Positions 1 to 5,606 of a stretch of DNA of 20,249 nucleotides are shown piece after piece. Both the position numbers and the translations under genes were made by a program. The stretch comes from Microbacteriaceae bacterium (lineage in GTDB: Bacteria; Actinomycetota; Actinomycetes; Actinomycetales; Microbacteriaceae), in assembly GCA_022701925.1 (NCBI GenBank), contig JAKONM010000143.1, positions 1 through 20,249 of the forward strand, written 5' to 3'. Under the pieces are notes generated by a model. The model saw nothing but the letters and a program-made list of their open reading frames with translations, did not search any database and had not been told where the DNA came from. Position 1 is the stretch's first letter. Each line of letters opens with the position of its first letter.

Positions 1-1
1 C

Positions 2-463
2 GCGCTGATCGCCCAGTTCAACCAGCCGGCGGCCGGTCAGGAGGCGCCGGTCTGGGTCACCTGGATCACGAACTACCTCACCAAGGGCGATCATCCGCTC
101 TACATGGCGCTGTACTTCCTGCTCATCGTCGGGTTCACCTACTTCTACGTCGCGATCACCTTCAACCCGGAGGAGGTCGCGGACAACATGAAGAAGTACG
201 GCGGCTTCATCCCCGGCATCCGCGCAGGCCGGCCCACCGCCGAGTACCTGGACTACGTGCTGACGCGGGTCACGCTGCCGGGCGCGATCTACCTGGGCCT
301 GCTGGCGCTCATCCCGCTGGTCGCCTTCGTGCTCATCGGCGCGAACCAGAACTTCCCGTTCGGCGGGGCGTCGCTGCTCATCATCGTCGGCGTGGGGCTC
401 GAGACGGTGAAGCAGATCGACTCGCAGCTGCAGCAGCGGCACTACGAAGGCCTGCTCCGCTGA
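2..463 (+). CDS. secY: Protein translocase subunit SecY, C-terminal part (5' end outside window)
   Basis: SecY is the pore-forming subunit of the SecYEG channel, which moves unfolded proteins across or into the cytoplasmic membrane. Only the last 153 codons are present, and the frame is open from base 2. The fragment holds a membrane helix near FLLIVGFTYFYVAITF, the conserved NPEEVADNMKKYGGFIPGIR loop typical of the SecY C-terminal half, two further hydrophobic segments, and a short basic tail ending QRHYEGLLR. The internal ATG at 104 is not the start, because homologous sequence continues upstream of it. The stop overlaps the adk start (TGATG), so the two genes are probably translationally coupled. 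The identification is firm; only the N-terminal part is unseen. Confidence 0.97.
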   Translation, partial: ALIAQFNQPAAGQEAPVWVTWITNYLTKGDHPLYMALYFLLIVGFTYFYVAITFNPEEVADNMKKYGGFIPGIRAGRPTAEYLDYVLTRVTLPGAIYLGLLALIPLVAFVLIGANQNFPFGGASLLIIVGVGLETVKQIDSQLQQRHYEGLLR

Positions 464-1044
464 TGCGGATGCTGCTGATCGGCCCTCCCGGGGCGGGCAA
501 GGGCACGCAGGCCGAGCGCGTCGCCGAGCGGTACGGGATCCCGGCGATCTCGACCGGCGACATCTTCCGGGCCAACGTGTCGCAGGGCACGCCGCTGGGG
601 CTGCAGGCCAGGGACTTCATGGACCGGGGCGCCTACGTGCCCGACGAGCTGACCAACGCCCTGGTGCTCGACCGCCTGGCGCAGGACGACGCCGCCGAGG
701 GCTTCCTGCTCGACGGCTTCCCCCGCACGCTTCCGCAGGTGTTCACCCTCGACGAGTGCCTGGCCGGACAGGGCGGTTCGCTGGACGCCGTCGTCCAGCT
801 GGTCGCCGACGCCGACGAGGTCGTCCAGCGGCTGCTGAAGCGGGCGGCGACCCAGGGCCGCAGCGACGACACCGAGGACGTCATCCGCACGCGGCTGGAG
901 GTGTACCGCGAGCAGACCCACCCGCTGGTCGCCGTCTACGCCGAGCGCGGCGTGCTGGTCAGCGTCGACGCGGTCGGCGGGCTGGACGAGGTCACCGAGC
1001 GAATCTTCACCGCCCTGCACGGCGGCGTGCAGCACAGCTCCTGA
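463..1044 (+). CDS. adk: Adenylate kinase (short, LID-less form)
   Basis: Adenylate kinase interconverts ATP + AMP and 2 ADP in the cytoplasm and balances the adenylate pool. The 193-residue product carries the P-loop GPPGAGKGT at residues 7-15, the AMP-binding segment STGDIFRAN (about 30-38), and the LLDGFPRT motif near residue 84. It lacks the long zinc-type LID domain; a short loop replaces it, as in other actinobacterial enzymes of about 180-195 residues. ATG at 463 overlaps the secY stop. A second ATG two codons later is possible but would shorten the first beta strand. In many actinobacteria map (methionine aminopeptidase) follows adk; here the next gene is infA, after 204 bases. Confidence 0.97.
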   Translation: MRMLLIGPPGAGKGTQAERVAERYGIPAISTGDIFRANVSQGTPLGLQARDFMDRGAYVPDELTNALVLDRLAQDDAAEGFLLDGFPRTLPQVFTLDECLAGQGGSLDAVVQLVADADEVVQRLLKRAATQGRSDDTEDVIRTRLEVYREQTHPLVAVYAERGVLVSVDAVGGLDEVTERIFTALHGGVQHSS

Positions 1045-1086
1045 CCGCGGGGGTCCTCCGCCCGTCCGGCGGCCCCGTCGCCGTCT

Positions 1087-1094
1087 GGTATCGT
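1087..1094 (+). promoter_or_regulatory. Possible extended -10 promoter for infA
   Basis: The spacer between adk and infA contains TATCGT (1089-1094) preceded by a TG dinucleotide, an extended -10 arrangement. No good -35 hexamer is visible at the expected distance. Transcription from here would give infA a leader of about 150 bases that includes the two hairpins at 1111-1160. The call rests only on motif and position. Confidence 0.4.
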
Positions 1095-1110
1095 TCTCCG
1101 TTGGCGTCTC

Positions 1111-1160
1111 CGCCCGCCGTCTGCGGCGGGCGCAGGTCCCGGGCCCGACCGGCCCGGACC
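1111..1160 (+). promoter_or_regulatory. Tandem GC-rich hairpins in the infA leader
   Basis: Two inverted repeats follow each other closely. The first has a perfect 9-bp stem (CGCCCGCCG at 1111-1119 with CGGCGGGCG at 1124-1132) and a TCTG loop. The second pairs 1135-1145 with 1151-1160 over 10 bp with one bulged C. No T-run follows, so these are not classical intrinsic terminators. They could be leader structures that regulate infA, stabilise the RNA or mark a processing site. The function is not shown by the sequence. Confidence 0.5.
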
Positions 1161-1248
1161 CTCCAGGCGCCATCACCCCGCATGACCAGTGATCGGTCGT
1201 GCGCCGCGGCGGACCGTCGCGGCACGACCACAGTGACGAAGTGAGGCC

Positions 1249-1470
1249 ATGCCCAAGAAGGACGGTGTCATCGAGATCGAGGGCGCAGTGGTGGAAGCAC
1301 TGCCCAATGCCATGTTCCGCGTGGAGCTGAGCAACGGGCACAAGGTGCTCGCCCACATCTCGGGGAAGATGCGGCAGCACTACATCCGCATCCTGCCCGA
1401 GGACCGCGTCATCGTCGAGCTGAGCCCGTACGACTTGACGCGCGGCCGGATCGTCTACCGCTACAAGTAG
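1249..1470 (+). CDS. infA: Translation initiation factor IF-1
   Basis: IF-1 binds the 30S A site and helps IF-2 and IF-3 assemble the initiation complex. The 73-residue product is a single S1-like OB fold, full length for the family. It begins MPKKDGVIEIEG and contains FRVELSNGH, LAHISGKMR and the C-terminal LTRGRIVYRYK, all hallmarks of bacterial IF-1. The start ATG has a GTGAGG ribosome-binding-like sequence just upstream. It is followed by rpmJ after 93 bases, the usual infA-rpmJ-rpsM order. The long adk-infA gap with a candidate promoter suggests transcription partly independent of secY-adk. Confidence 0.98.
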   Translation: MPKKDGVIEIEGAVVEALPNAMFRVELSNGHKVLAHISGKMRQHYIRILPEDRVIVELSPYDLTRGRIVYRYK

Positions 1471-1514
1471 GCCGGTCCGGACGCGGTCCGTCACGGATCG
1501 CTGAGAAGTAACGG

Positions 1515-1535
1515 CCGCCGGGCGCGCCCCGGCGG
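1515..1535 (+). promoter_or_regulatory. Hairpin in infA-rpmJ spacer
   Basis: CCGCCGGG (1515-1522) pairs perfectly with CCCGGCGG (1528-1535) across a 5-base loop. No U-rich tail follows. It is one of several GC-rich stems found in the spacers of this ribosomal region. A role in attenuation or RNA stability is possible but unproven. Confidence 0.4.
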
Positions 1536-1563
1536 TACGAGGACAGCGAGAAGAGGAACCACG

Positions 1564-1680
1564 ATGAAGGTCGCACCTTCGGTCAAGCCCATGTGCGAGC
1601 ACTGCCGCGTGATCCGCCGCCACGGCCGGGTCATGGTCATCTGCTCGGTCAACGTGCGCCACAAGCAGCGCCAGGGCTGA
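1564..1680 (+). CDS. rpmJ: 50S ribosomal protein L36
   Basis: L36 is the smallest large-subunit protein and helps organise 23S rRNA near the peptidyl-transferase region. The 38-residue product begins MKVAPSVKPMC and ends VRHKQRQG. It keeps the zinc-ribbon ligands Cys11, Cys14, Cys27 and His33, so this is the zinc-binding (C+) form. An AGAGGAA ribosome-binding sequence lies 5-8 bases before the ATG. It sits between infA and rpsM, its canonical position. Confidence 0.97.
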   Translation: MKVAPSVKPMCEHCRVIRRHGRVMVICSVNVRHKQRQG

Positions 1681-1719
1681 CCCCCACCACCCACAACTGA
1701 ACAGCAGGCGGCGTCAGAT

Positions 1720-1769
1720 CCCGCTCCCCTGAACCGGGAGCGGGGGACACCCCGGGTCGGAGGCCCGGG
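1720..1769 (+). promoter_or_regulatory. Tandem hairpins in the rpsM leader
   Basis: A perfect 9-bp stem (CCCGCTCCC at 1720-1728 with GGGAGCGGG at 1736-1744) is followed by a second repeat, CCCGGG at 1751-1756 and 1764-1769. The 136-base rpmJ-rpsM spacer thus resembles the infA leader in carrying two adjacent stems. There is no T-run. A leader attenuator or r-protein binding site is conceivable, but no known riboswitch or r-protein leader was recognised. Confidence 0.45.
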
Positions 1770-1816
1770 CACCGACGCCGCTCCACACCTCCGGATCACC
1801 CTCGAAGGAGATCAGC

Positions 1817-2197
1817 ATGGCGAGACTCGCCGGCGTCGACATCCCGCGTGAGAAGCGCGTGGAGATCGCACTCACCTACATCTACGGCGTGGGACGCACC
1901 CGCGCCGTCGAGACGCTGAAGGCCACGGGCATCGACCCGGACATCCGCGTCCGCAACCTCACCGACGACCAGCTGGTCGCGCTGCGCGACCACATCGAGG
2001 CCACCTAAAAGGTGGAGGGCGACCTCCGCCGCGAGGTCGCCGCCGACATCCGCCGCAAGGTCGAGATCGGCTCGTACGAGGGCATCCGCCACCGTCGCGG
2101 CCTCCCGGTGCGCGGGCAGCGCACCAAGACCAACGCGCGCACCCGCAAGGGCCCGAAGCGCACCGTCGCCGGCAAGAAGAAGGCCGGGCGCAAGTAG
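1817..2197 (+). pseudogene. rpsM: 30S ribosomal protein S13, interrupted by an in-frame TAA at codon 64
   Basis: S13 sits in the head of the 30S subunit, contacts 16S rRNA and P-site tRNA, and bridges to L5. A GAAGGAGAT Shine-Dalgarno sequence precedes ATG 1817. Codons 1-63 encode a normal N-terminal domain (MARLAGVDIPREKR..., IYGVGRTRA, ALRDHIEAT). Codon 64 is TAA (2006-2008). The same frame then continues K-VEGDLRREVAADIRRK, the HRRGLPVRGQRTKTNARTRKG signature and a lysine-rich tail, ending TAG at 2195-2197. Reading TAA as one residue gives 126 residues, the usual actinobacterial length. Relatives have Tyr or Phe here, so TAC to TAA by one base (2008) explains it. It could be a sequencing or assembly error, a true nonsense mutation with suppression or reinitiation at GTG 2012, or a two-piece S13. 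Base error is most likely, since all else is intact. Confidence 0.9.
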
Positions 2198-2233
2198 CGC
2201 TCCGCCTCCGCGAACCTGTAGGAGAGAGAACAC

Positions 2234-2635
2234 ATGGCGACTCCCAAGGCCGGTGCCGGGCGCAAGCCCCGCCGCAAGGAGAAGAAGAACGTCGCGATCG
2301 GGCAGGCCCACATCAAGTCGACGTTCAACAACACGATCGTCTCGATCACGGACACCACCGGGGCGGTCATCAGCTGGGCGAGCTCCGGCGCCGTCGGCTT
2401 CAAGGGCTCCCGCAAGTCGACGCCGTTCGCGGCGCAGCTCGCGGCCGAGTCCGCTGCGCGTCAGGCGCAGGAGCACGGCATGAAGAAGGTGGACGTCTTC
2501 GTCAAGGGTCCCGGCTCCGGCCGTGAGACCGCGATCCGCTCCCTCCAGGCCGCGGGCCTCGAGGTCGGATCGATCAACGACGTGACGCCTCAGGCGCACA
2601 ACGGCGTCCGCCCGCCCAAGCGCCGCCGCGTCTGA
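2234..2635 (+). CDS. rpsK: 30S ribosomal protein S11
   Basis: S11 lines the mRNA exit side of the 30S platform with S7 and S18. The 133-residue product has a basic N-terminus (KPRRKEKKNV), the HIKSTFNNTIVSITD motif, the KGSRKSTPFAAQLAAE segment, GPGSGRETAIRSL, and the conserved C-terminus HNGVRPPKRRRV. It is full length. GGAGAGAG lies about 8 bases upstream of the ATG. It is followed by rpoA without rpsD, the Micrococcales arrangement. The 151-base rpsK-rpoA spacer carries the large stem-loop listed separately. Confidence 0.98.
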   Translation: MATPKAGAGRKPRRKEKKNVAIGQAHIKSTFNNTIVSITDTTGAVISWASSGAVGFKGSRKSTPFAAQLAAESAARQAQEHGMKKVDVFVKGPGSGRETAIRSLQAAGLEVGSINDVTPQAHNGVRPPKRRRV

Positions 2636-2642
2636 CGCGGGC

Positions 2643-2708
2643 GCGGATCAGGGGATCCGGGTGCAGCGCCGGCCGACGGCCGAGTGCGCCCCGGGTCTCC
2701 TGATCCGC
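2643..2708 (+). promoter_or_regulatory. Long stem-loop between rpsK and rpoA
   Basis: Bases 2643-2661 pair with 2690-2708 over 19 bp. Seventeen are Watson-Crick pairs and two are G-U pairs in RNA. The 28-base loop contains a smaller GGCC-gac-GGCC hairpin. No U-run follows. GGGGATC (2651-2657) could instead pair with GATCCCC (2709-2715), and CCCGGG (2690-2695) with the CCCGGG at 2713-2718, so two mutually exclusive folds are possible. It could be an attenuator, an r-protein or RNase III site, or a stability element for the rpoA mRNA. Confidence 0.6.
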
Positions 2709-2786
2709 GATCCCCGGGAACCCGATCCACCCACGACCTAGAAAACCCCTTGTGCGTCATATGTCGGACGCCGGAAGGACATCACC

Positions 2787-3776
2787 GTGCTCATCGCACA
2801 GCGCCCCACCCTCGCCGAGGAGCCGATCAGCGAGCACCGCTCGCGGTTCGTCATCGAGCCGCTCGAGCCGGGCTTCGGCTACACGCTCGGCAACTCCCTG
2901 CGCCGCACCCTGCTCTCGTCGATCCCGGGAGCGGCCGTCACCTCGATCCGCCTCGAGGGCGTGCAGCACGAGTTCTCGACGATCCCCGGTGTGAAGGAGG
3001 ACGTCACCGAGATCATCCTGAACATCAAGCAGCTGGTCGTGTCGTCCGAGCACGACGAGCCCATCACCGCCTACCTGCGCAAGCAGAGCGAGGGCCCGGT
3101 CACGGCCGCCGACGTCTCGGCGCCCGCGGGCGTGGAGATCCACAACCCGGACCTGCTGATCGCGACGCTGAACGAGTCGGCCCGCTTCGACCTGGAGCTG
3201 ACCGTCGAGCGCGGCCGCGGCTACGTCTCCGCGACGCAGAACCGCAGCGAGTTCAGCGAGGCCGGCCAGATCCCCGTCGACTCGATCTACTCCCCGGTCC
3301 TCAAGGTCACCTACCGCGTCGAGGCCACCCGCGCCGGCGAGCGCACGGACTTCGACCGCCTGGTGGTCGACGTCGAGACCAAGCCCGCGATCACGCCGCG
3401 TGACGCGATCGCGTCCGCCGGTCGCACGCTGACCGAGCTGTTCGGCCTGGCGCGCGAGCTGAACACCGCCGCCGAGGGCATCGAGATCGGCCCGGCGCCG
3501 GTCGACCAGCTGGTGTCCTCCGAGCTGTCGATGCCGATCGAGGACCTGGACCTGTCCGTCCGGTCCTACAACTGCCTCAAGCGCGAGGGCATCAACACGG
3601 TGAGCGAGCTGGTCTCCCTGTCGGAGACCCAGCTGATGAACATCCGCAACTTCGGTCAGAAGTCGGTCGACGAGGTCAAGGACAAGCTCGTCGAGCTCGG
3701 CCTGTCCCTCAAGGACGCCGTGCCCGGCTTCGACGGCACGCACTTCTACTCCGGCTACGACGACGAGGAGAACTGA
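2787..3776 (+). CDS. rpoA: DNA-directed RNA polymerase subunit alpha
   Basis: The alpha subunit dimerises to nucleate RNA polymerase assembly. Its C-terminal domain contacts UP elements and activators. The 329-residue product has the N-terminal dimerisation domain (RSRFVIEPLEPGFGYTLGNS, SLRRTLLSSIPG) to about residue 225. The helix-hairpin-helix C-terminal domain follows at about 251-308 (LSVRSYNCLKREGI, IRNFGQKSVDEV), then a short acidic tail ending YDDEEN. The GTG start at 2787 is chosen because GGAAGGA lies about 10 bases upstream and homologues begin MLIAQRPTL. rplQ starts 2 bases after the stop, the usual coupled pair. Confidence 0.98.
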   Translation: MLIAQRPTLAEEPISEHRSRFVIEPLEPGFGYTLGNSLRRTLLSSIPGAAVTSIRLEGVQHEFSTIPGVKEDVTEIILNIKQLVVSSEHDEPITAYLRKQSEGPVTAADVSAPAGVEIHNPDLLIATLNESARFDLELTVERGRGYVSATQNRSEFSEAGQIPVDSIYSPVLKVTYRVEATRAGERTDFDRLVVDVETKPAITPRDAIASAGRTLTELFGLARELNTAAEGIEIGPAPVDQLVSSELSMPIEDLDLSVRSYNCLKREGINTVSELVSLSETQLMNIRNFGQKSVDEVKDKLVELGLSLKDAVPGFDGTHFYSGYDDEEN

Positions 3777-3778
3777 CC

Positions 3779-4393
3779 ATGCCCAGACCCGCCAAGGGCC
3801 CCCGCCTCGGAAGCGGACCGGCGCACGAGCGCCTGCTGCTGGCGCAGCTGGCCTCGCAGCTGTTCGAGCACCGTTCCATCCAGACGACGGAGGCCAAGGC
3901 CCGACGTCTGCGTCCCGTCGCCGAGCGGCTGGTCACCTTCGCCAAGCGCGGCGACCTGCACTCCCGCCGCCGCGTCATGCGCTCGATCGGCGACAAGACC
4001 GTGGTGCACGAGCTCTTCACCGAGATCGCGCCGCTGGTCGCCGAGCGTCAGGGCGGCTACACCCGCATCGTGAAGACGGGCTACCGCAAGGGCGACAACG
4101 CCCCCATGGCCGTCATCGAGCTGGTGCTCGACCCGGTGACGCCGAAGCGCAGCGCCACCCGCACCTCCAGCGCCCCGGCCGCCGCCGCCGCGCCGGCCGG
4201 TGACGAGGTGCCGGTCGAGGAGACGAACACCGTCGAGGAGTCGACCCCGGTCGAGTCGGAGCGGTCGACCTCCTCCTCCGAGCAGGTCGAGGCGGACGCC
4301 GCCGAGACGGCCGAGGGCACCGAGCCCGTCGAGGGCCCGGCCGAGGGCGAGCCGAAGCCGGACGACGACGCCGAGCCGACCGTCACGCGCTGA
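3779..4393 (+). CDS. rplQ: 50S ribosomal protein L17 with acidic C-terminal extension
   Basis: L17 is a large-subunit protein near the polypeptide exit region. The first roughly 120 residues are canonical L17: MPRPAKGPRLGSGPAHER, the segment EHRSIQTTEAKARRLRP, and RKGDNAPMAVIELV. The remaining roughly 80 residues are low-complexity, rich in Ala, Pro, Glu, Thr and Ser, and strongly acidic (for example VEESTPVESE and DDDAEP). Such tails occur on L17 in many actinobacteria and are probably disordered and surface-exposed. The whole protein is 204 residues against about 120-130 in E. coli. ATG lies 2 bases after the rpoA stop. It is the last gene of the ribosomal block and is followed at once by a terminator. 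Confidence 0.97.
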   Translation: MPRPAKGPRLGSGPAHERLLLAQLASQLFEHRSIQTTEAKARRLRPVAERLVTFAKRGDLHSRRRVMRSIGDKTVVHELFTEIAPLVAERQGGYTRIVKTGYRKGDNAPMAVIELVLDPVTPKRSATRTSSAPAAAAAPAGDEVPVEETNTVEESTPVESERSTSSSEQVEADAAETAEGTEPVEGPAEGEPKPDDDAEPTVTR

Positions 4394-4404
4394 CGATCCG
4401 CGTC

Positions 4405-4448
4405 GCGACGAGGGCCGCATCCCGTGAGGGGTGCGGCCCTCCGTCGTT
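4405..4448 (+). terminator. Intrinsic-type terminator after rplQ
   Basis: GAGGGCCGCATCCC (4410-4423) pairs with GGGGTGCGGCCCTC (4428-4441) over 14 bp with one G-U pair and a GTGA loop. It begins 16 bases after the rplQ stop. The tail is CGTCGTTCC rather than a true U-run, common in high-GC actinobacteria. The stem and tail closely resemble the groES terminator at 19827-19858. Confidence 0.8.
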
Positions 4449-4465
4449 CCCGGGAGGATGGGGCC

Positions 4466-5560
4466 GTGGCGACGAAGGCGACGATCGTGGAGGTGCCCGG
4501 CCCCGACGGACTGCGGGAGGTGCGGGTGTCGAGCCCGGACCGGGTGGTCTACGAGGCGACCGACCGCACCCCCGAGGTCACCAAGCTGCAGGTGTGCGAG
4601 TACTTCGCCGCCGTGGGCGAGGGGCTCATGAGGGCGTGCCGCGACCGTCCGGTGGCGCTGGAGCGATGGCCCTCGGGGTGGCGCGAGGGCATGACGCTCT
4701 CGACGGCCGCGAACGGGCAGCCGCAGAACGGGGAGGGCTTCTACTCGAAGCGGCTGCCGAAGGGCGCGCCGGAGTGGATCCGCACGACCCGGGTGTCGTC
4801 GCCGAACGGGCGGCCGATCGACGAGCTGACCCTCGCCGAGCCGGCGGCGGCCGTGTGGGCCGCGCAGATGGGGGCCCTCACCCTGCACCCGTGGGCCGTG
4901 CGCGCCGCCGACGTGGAGCACCCCGACGAGCTGCGCATCGACCTGGACCCCCAGCCCGGCACGGGCTTCGCGGAGGCCCGTCGGGTGGCGCTGCTGGCCC
5001 GCGACGTGCTCGCGGGGCTCGGCGTCCGCGCCTTCGCGAAGACCAGCGGGAACCGCGGCGTGCACGTCTACGTCCGCATCGAGCCGCGGTGGACGTTCGA
5101 GGAGGTGCGGCACGCGGCCATCGGGCTCGGCCGCGAGCTCGAGCGGCTGGACGACGGCGTCACCACGGCCTGGTGGAAGGAGGAGCGCGGCGAGCGGCTC
5201 TTCGTCGACTTCAACCAGAACAACCGCGACCGCACGATCGCGGGGGCGTGGAGCCTGCGTCCCCGGCCCGGCGCGCCCGTCTCCACCCCGCTGTCGTGGG
5301 AGGCCCTGGCCGAGATCGACGACCCGCGCTCCCTGAACCTCTTCACGGTGCCGGGGCTGCTGCGGCAGGGGGACCCGTGGGCCGAGATCGACGACGTGGC
5401 GCACTCCCTCGACCCCCTGCTCGAGCTGTGGGAGCGGCTGCCCGGCGGCGAGCTGAACTTCCCGCCCGACTACCCGAAGATGCCGGGCGAGCCGCCCCGC
5501 GTGCAGCCGAGCAAGAAGGTCGCGGACAACTGGGACGAGCACGGCAGGAGGATCGAGTAG
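4466..5560 (+). CDS. LigD-type DNA primase-polymerase (Prim-PolC-like)
   Basis: This is a member of the archaeo-eukaryotic primase superfamily (LigD polymerase domain). Such enzymes insert nucleotides, often ribonucleotides, at gaps or ends during DNA repair. The 364-residue protein is a polymerase domain only, with no fused ligase or phosphoesterase. Visible features are MTLSTAANGQPQNGEG, FYSKRLPKG (about 93-100), the metal-binding DLDP (Asp159 and Asp161), the SGNRGVHVYV segment (about 194-203), and VDFNQNNRDRTIAG with the likely third Asp at 248. GTG 4466 is preferred because GGGAGG lies about 9 bases upstream; the earlier in-frame GTG at 4424 sits inside the rplQ terminator loop. It converges on a LigC-like ligase, resembling the mycobacterial Rv3730c (Prim-PolC)/Rv3731 (LigC) association linked to base excision repair. 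No Ku gene is in the window. Involvement in excision repair here is inferred. Confidence 0.88.
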   Translation: MATKATIVEVPGPDGLREVRVSSPDRVVYEATDRTPEVTKLQVCEYFAAVGEGLMRACRDRPVALERWPSGWREGMTLSTAANGQPQNGEGFYSKRLPKGAPEWIRTTRVSSPNGRPIDELTLAEPAAAVWAAQMGALTLHPWAVRAADVEHPDELRIDLDPQPGTGFAEARRVALLARDVLAGLGVRAFAKTSGNRGVHVYVRIEPRWTFEEVRHAAIGLGRELERLDDGVTTAWWKEERGERLFVDFNQNNRDRTIAGAWSLRPRPGAPVSTPLSWEALAEIDDPRSLNLFTVPGLLRQGDPWAEIDDVAHSLDPLLELWERLPGGELNFPPDYPKMPGEPPRVQPSKKVADNWDEHGRRIE

Positions 5561-5606
5561 CGGTCGAGGCGCGAGTCGCCCTGCTGCAACGCCCGCGGCG
5601 CGGCGG

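Noticed and set aside
1045..1248. A decayed map gene in the adk-infA spacer
   Set aside because: Short frames here encode Arg/Ala-rich sequence without any methionine aminopeptidase motif.
2012..2197. A separate 61-codon gene starting at GTG 2012
   Set aside because: It is the C-terminal half of S13 in the same frame. It has no Shine-Dalgarno at a workable distance, only the stop of the first half 3 bases before it. Annotated as part of interrupted rpsM.
4424..4465. An upstream GTG start for the polymerase at 4424
   Set aside because: It lies in the loop of the rplQ terminator hairpin and lacks a ribosome-binding site, whereas GTG 4466 has GGGAGG upstream.
3755..5542. A 595-codon minus-strand open frame opposite rplQ and the polymerase
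   Set aside because: No recognisable domain, and composition typical of the antisense of GC-rich genes. The opposite-strand genes are conserved.
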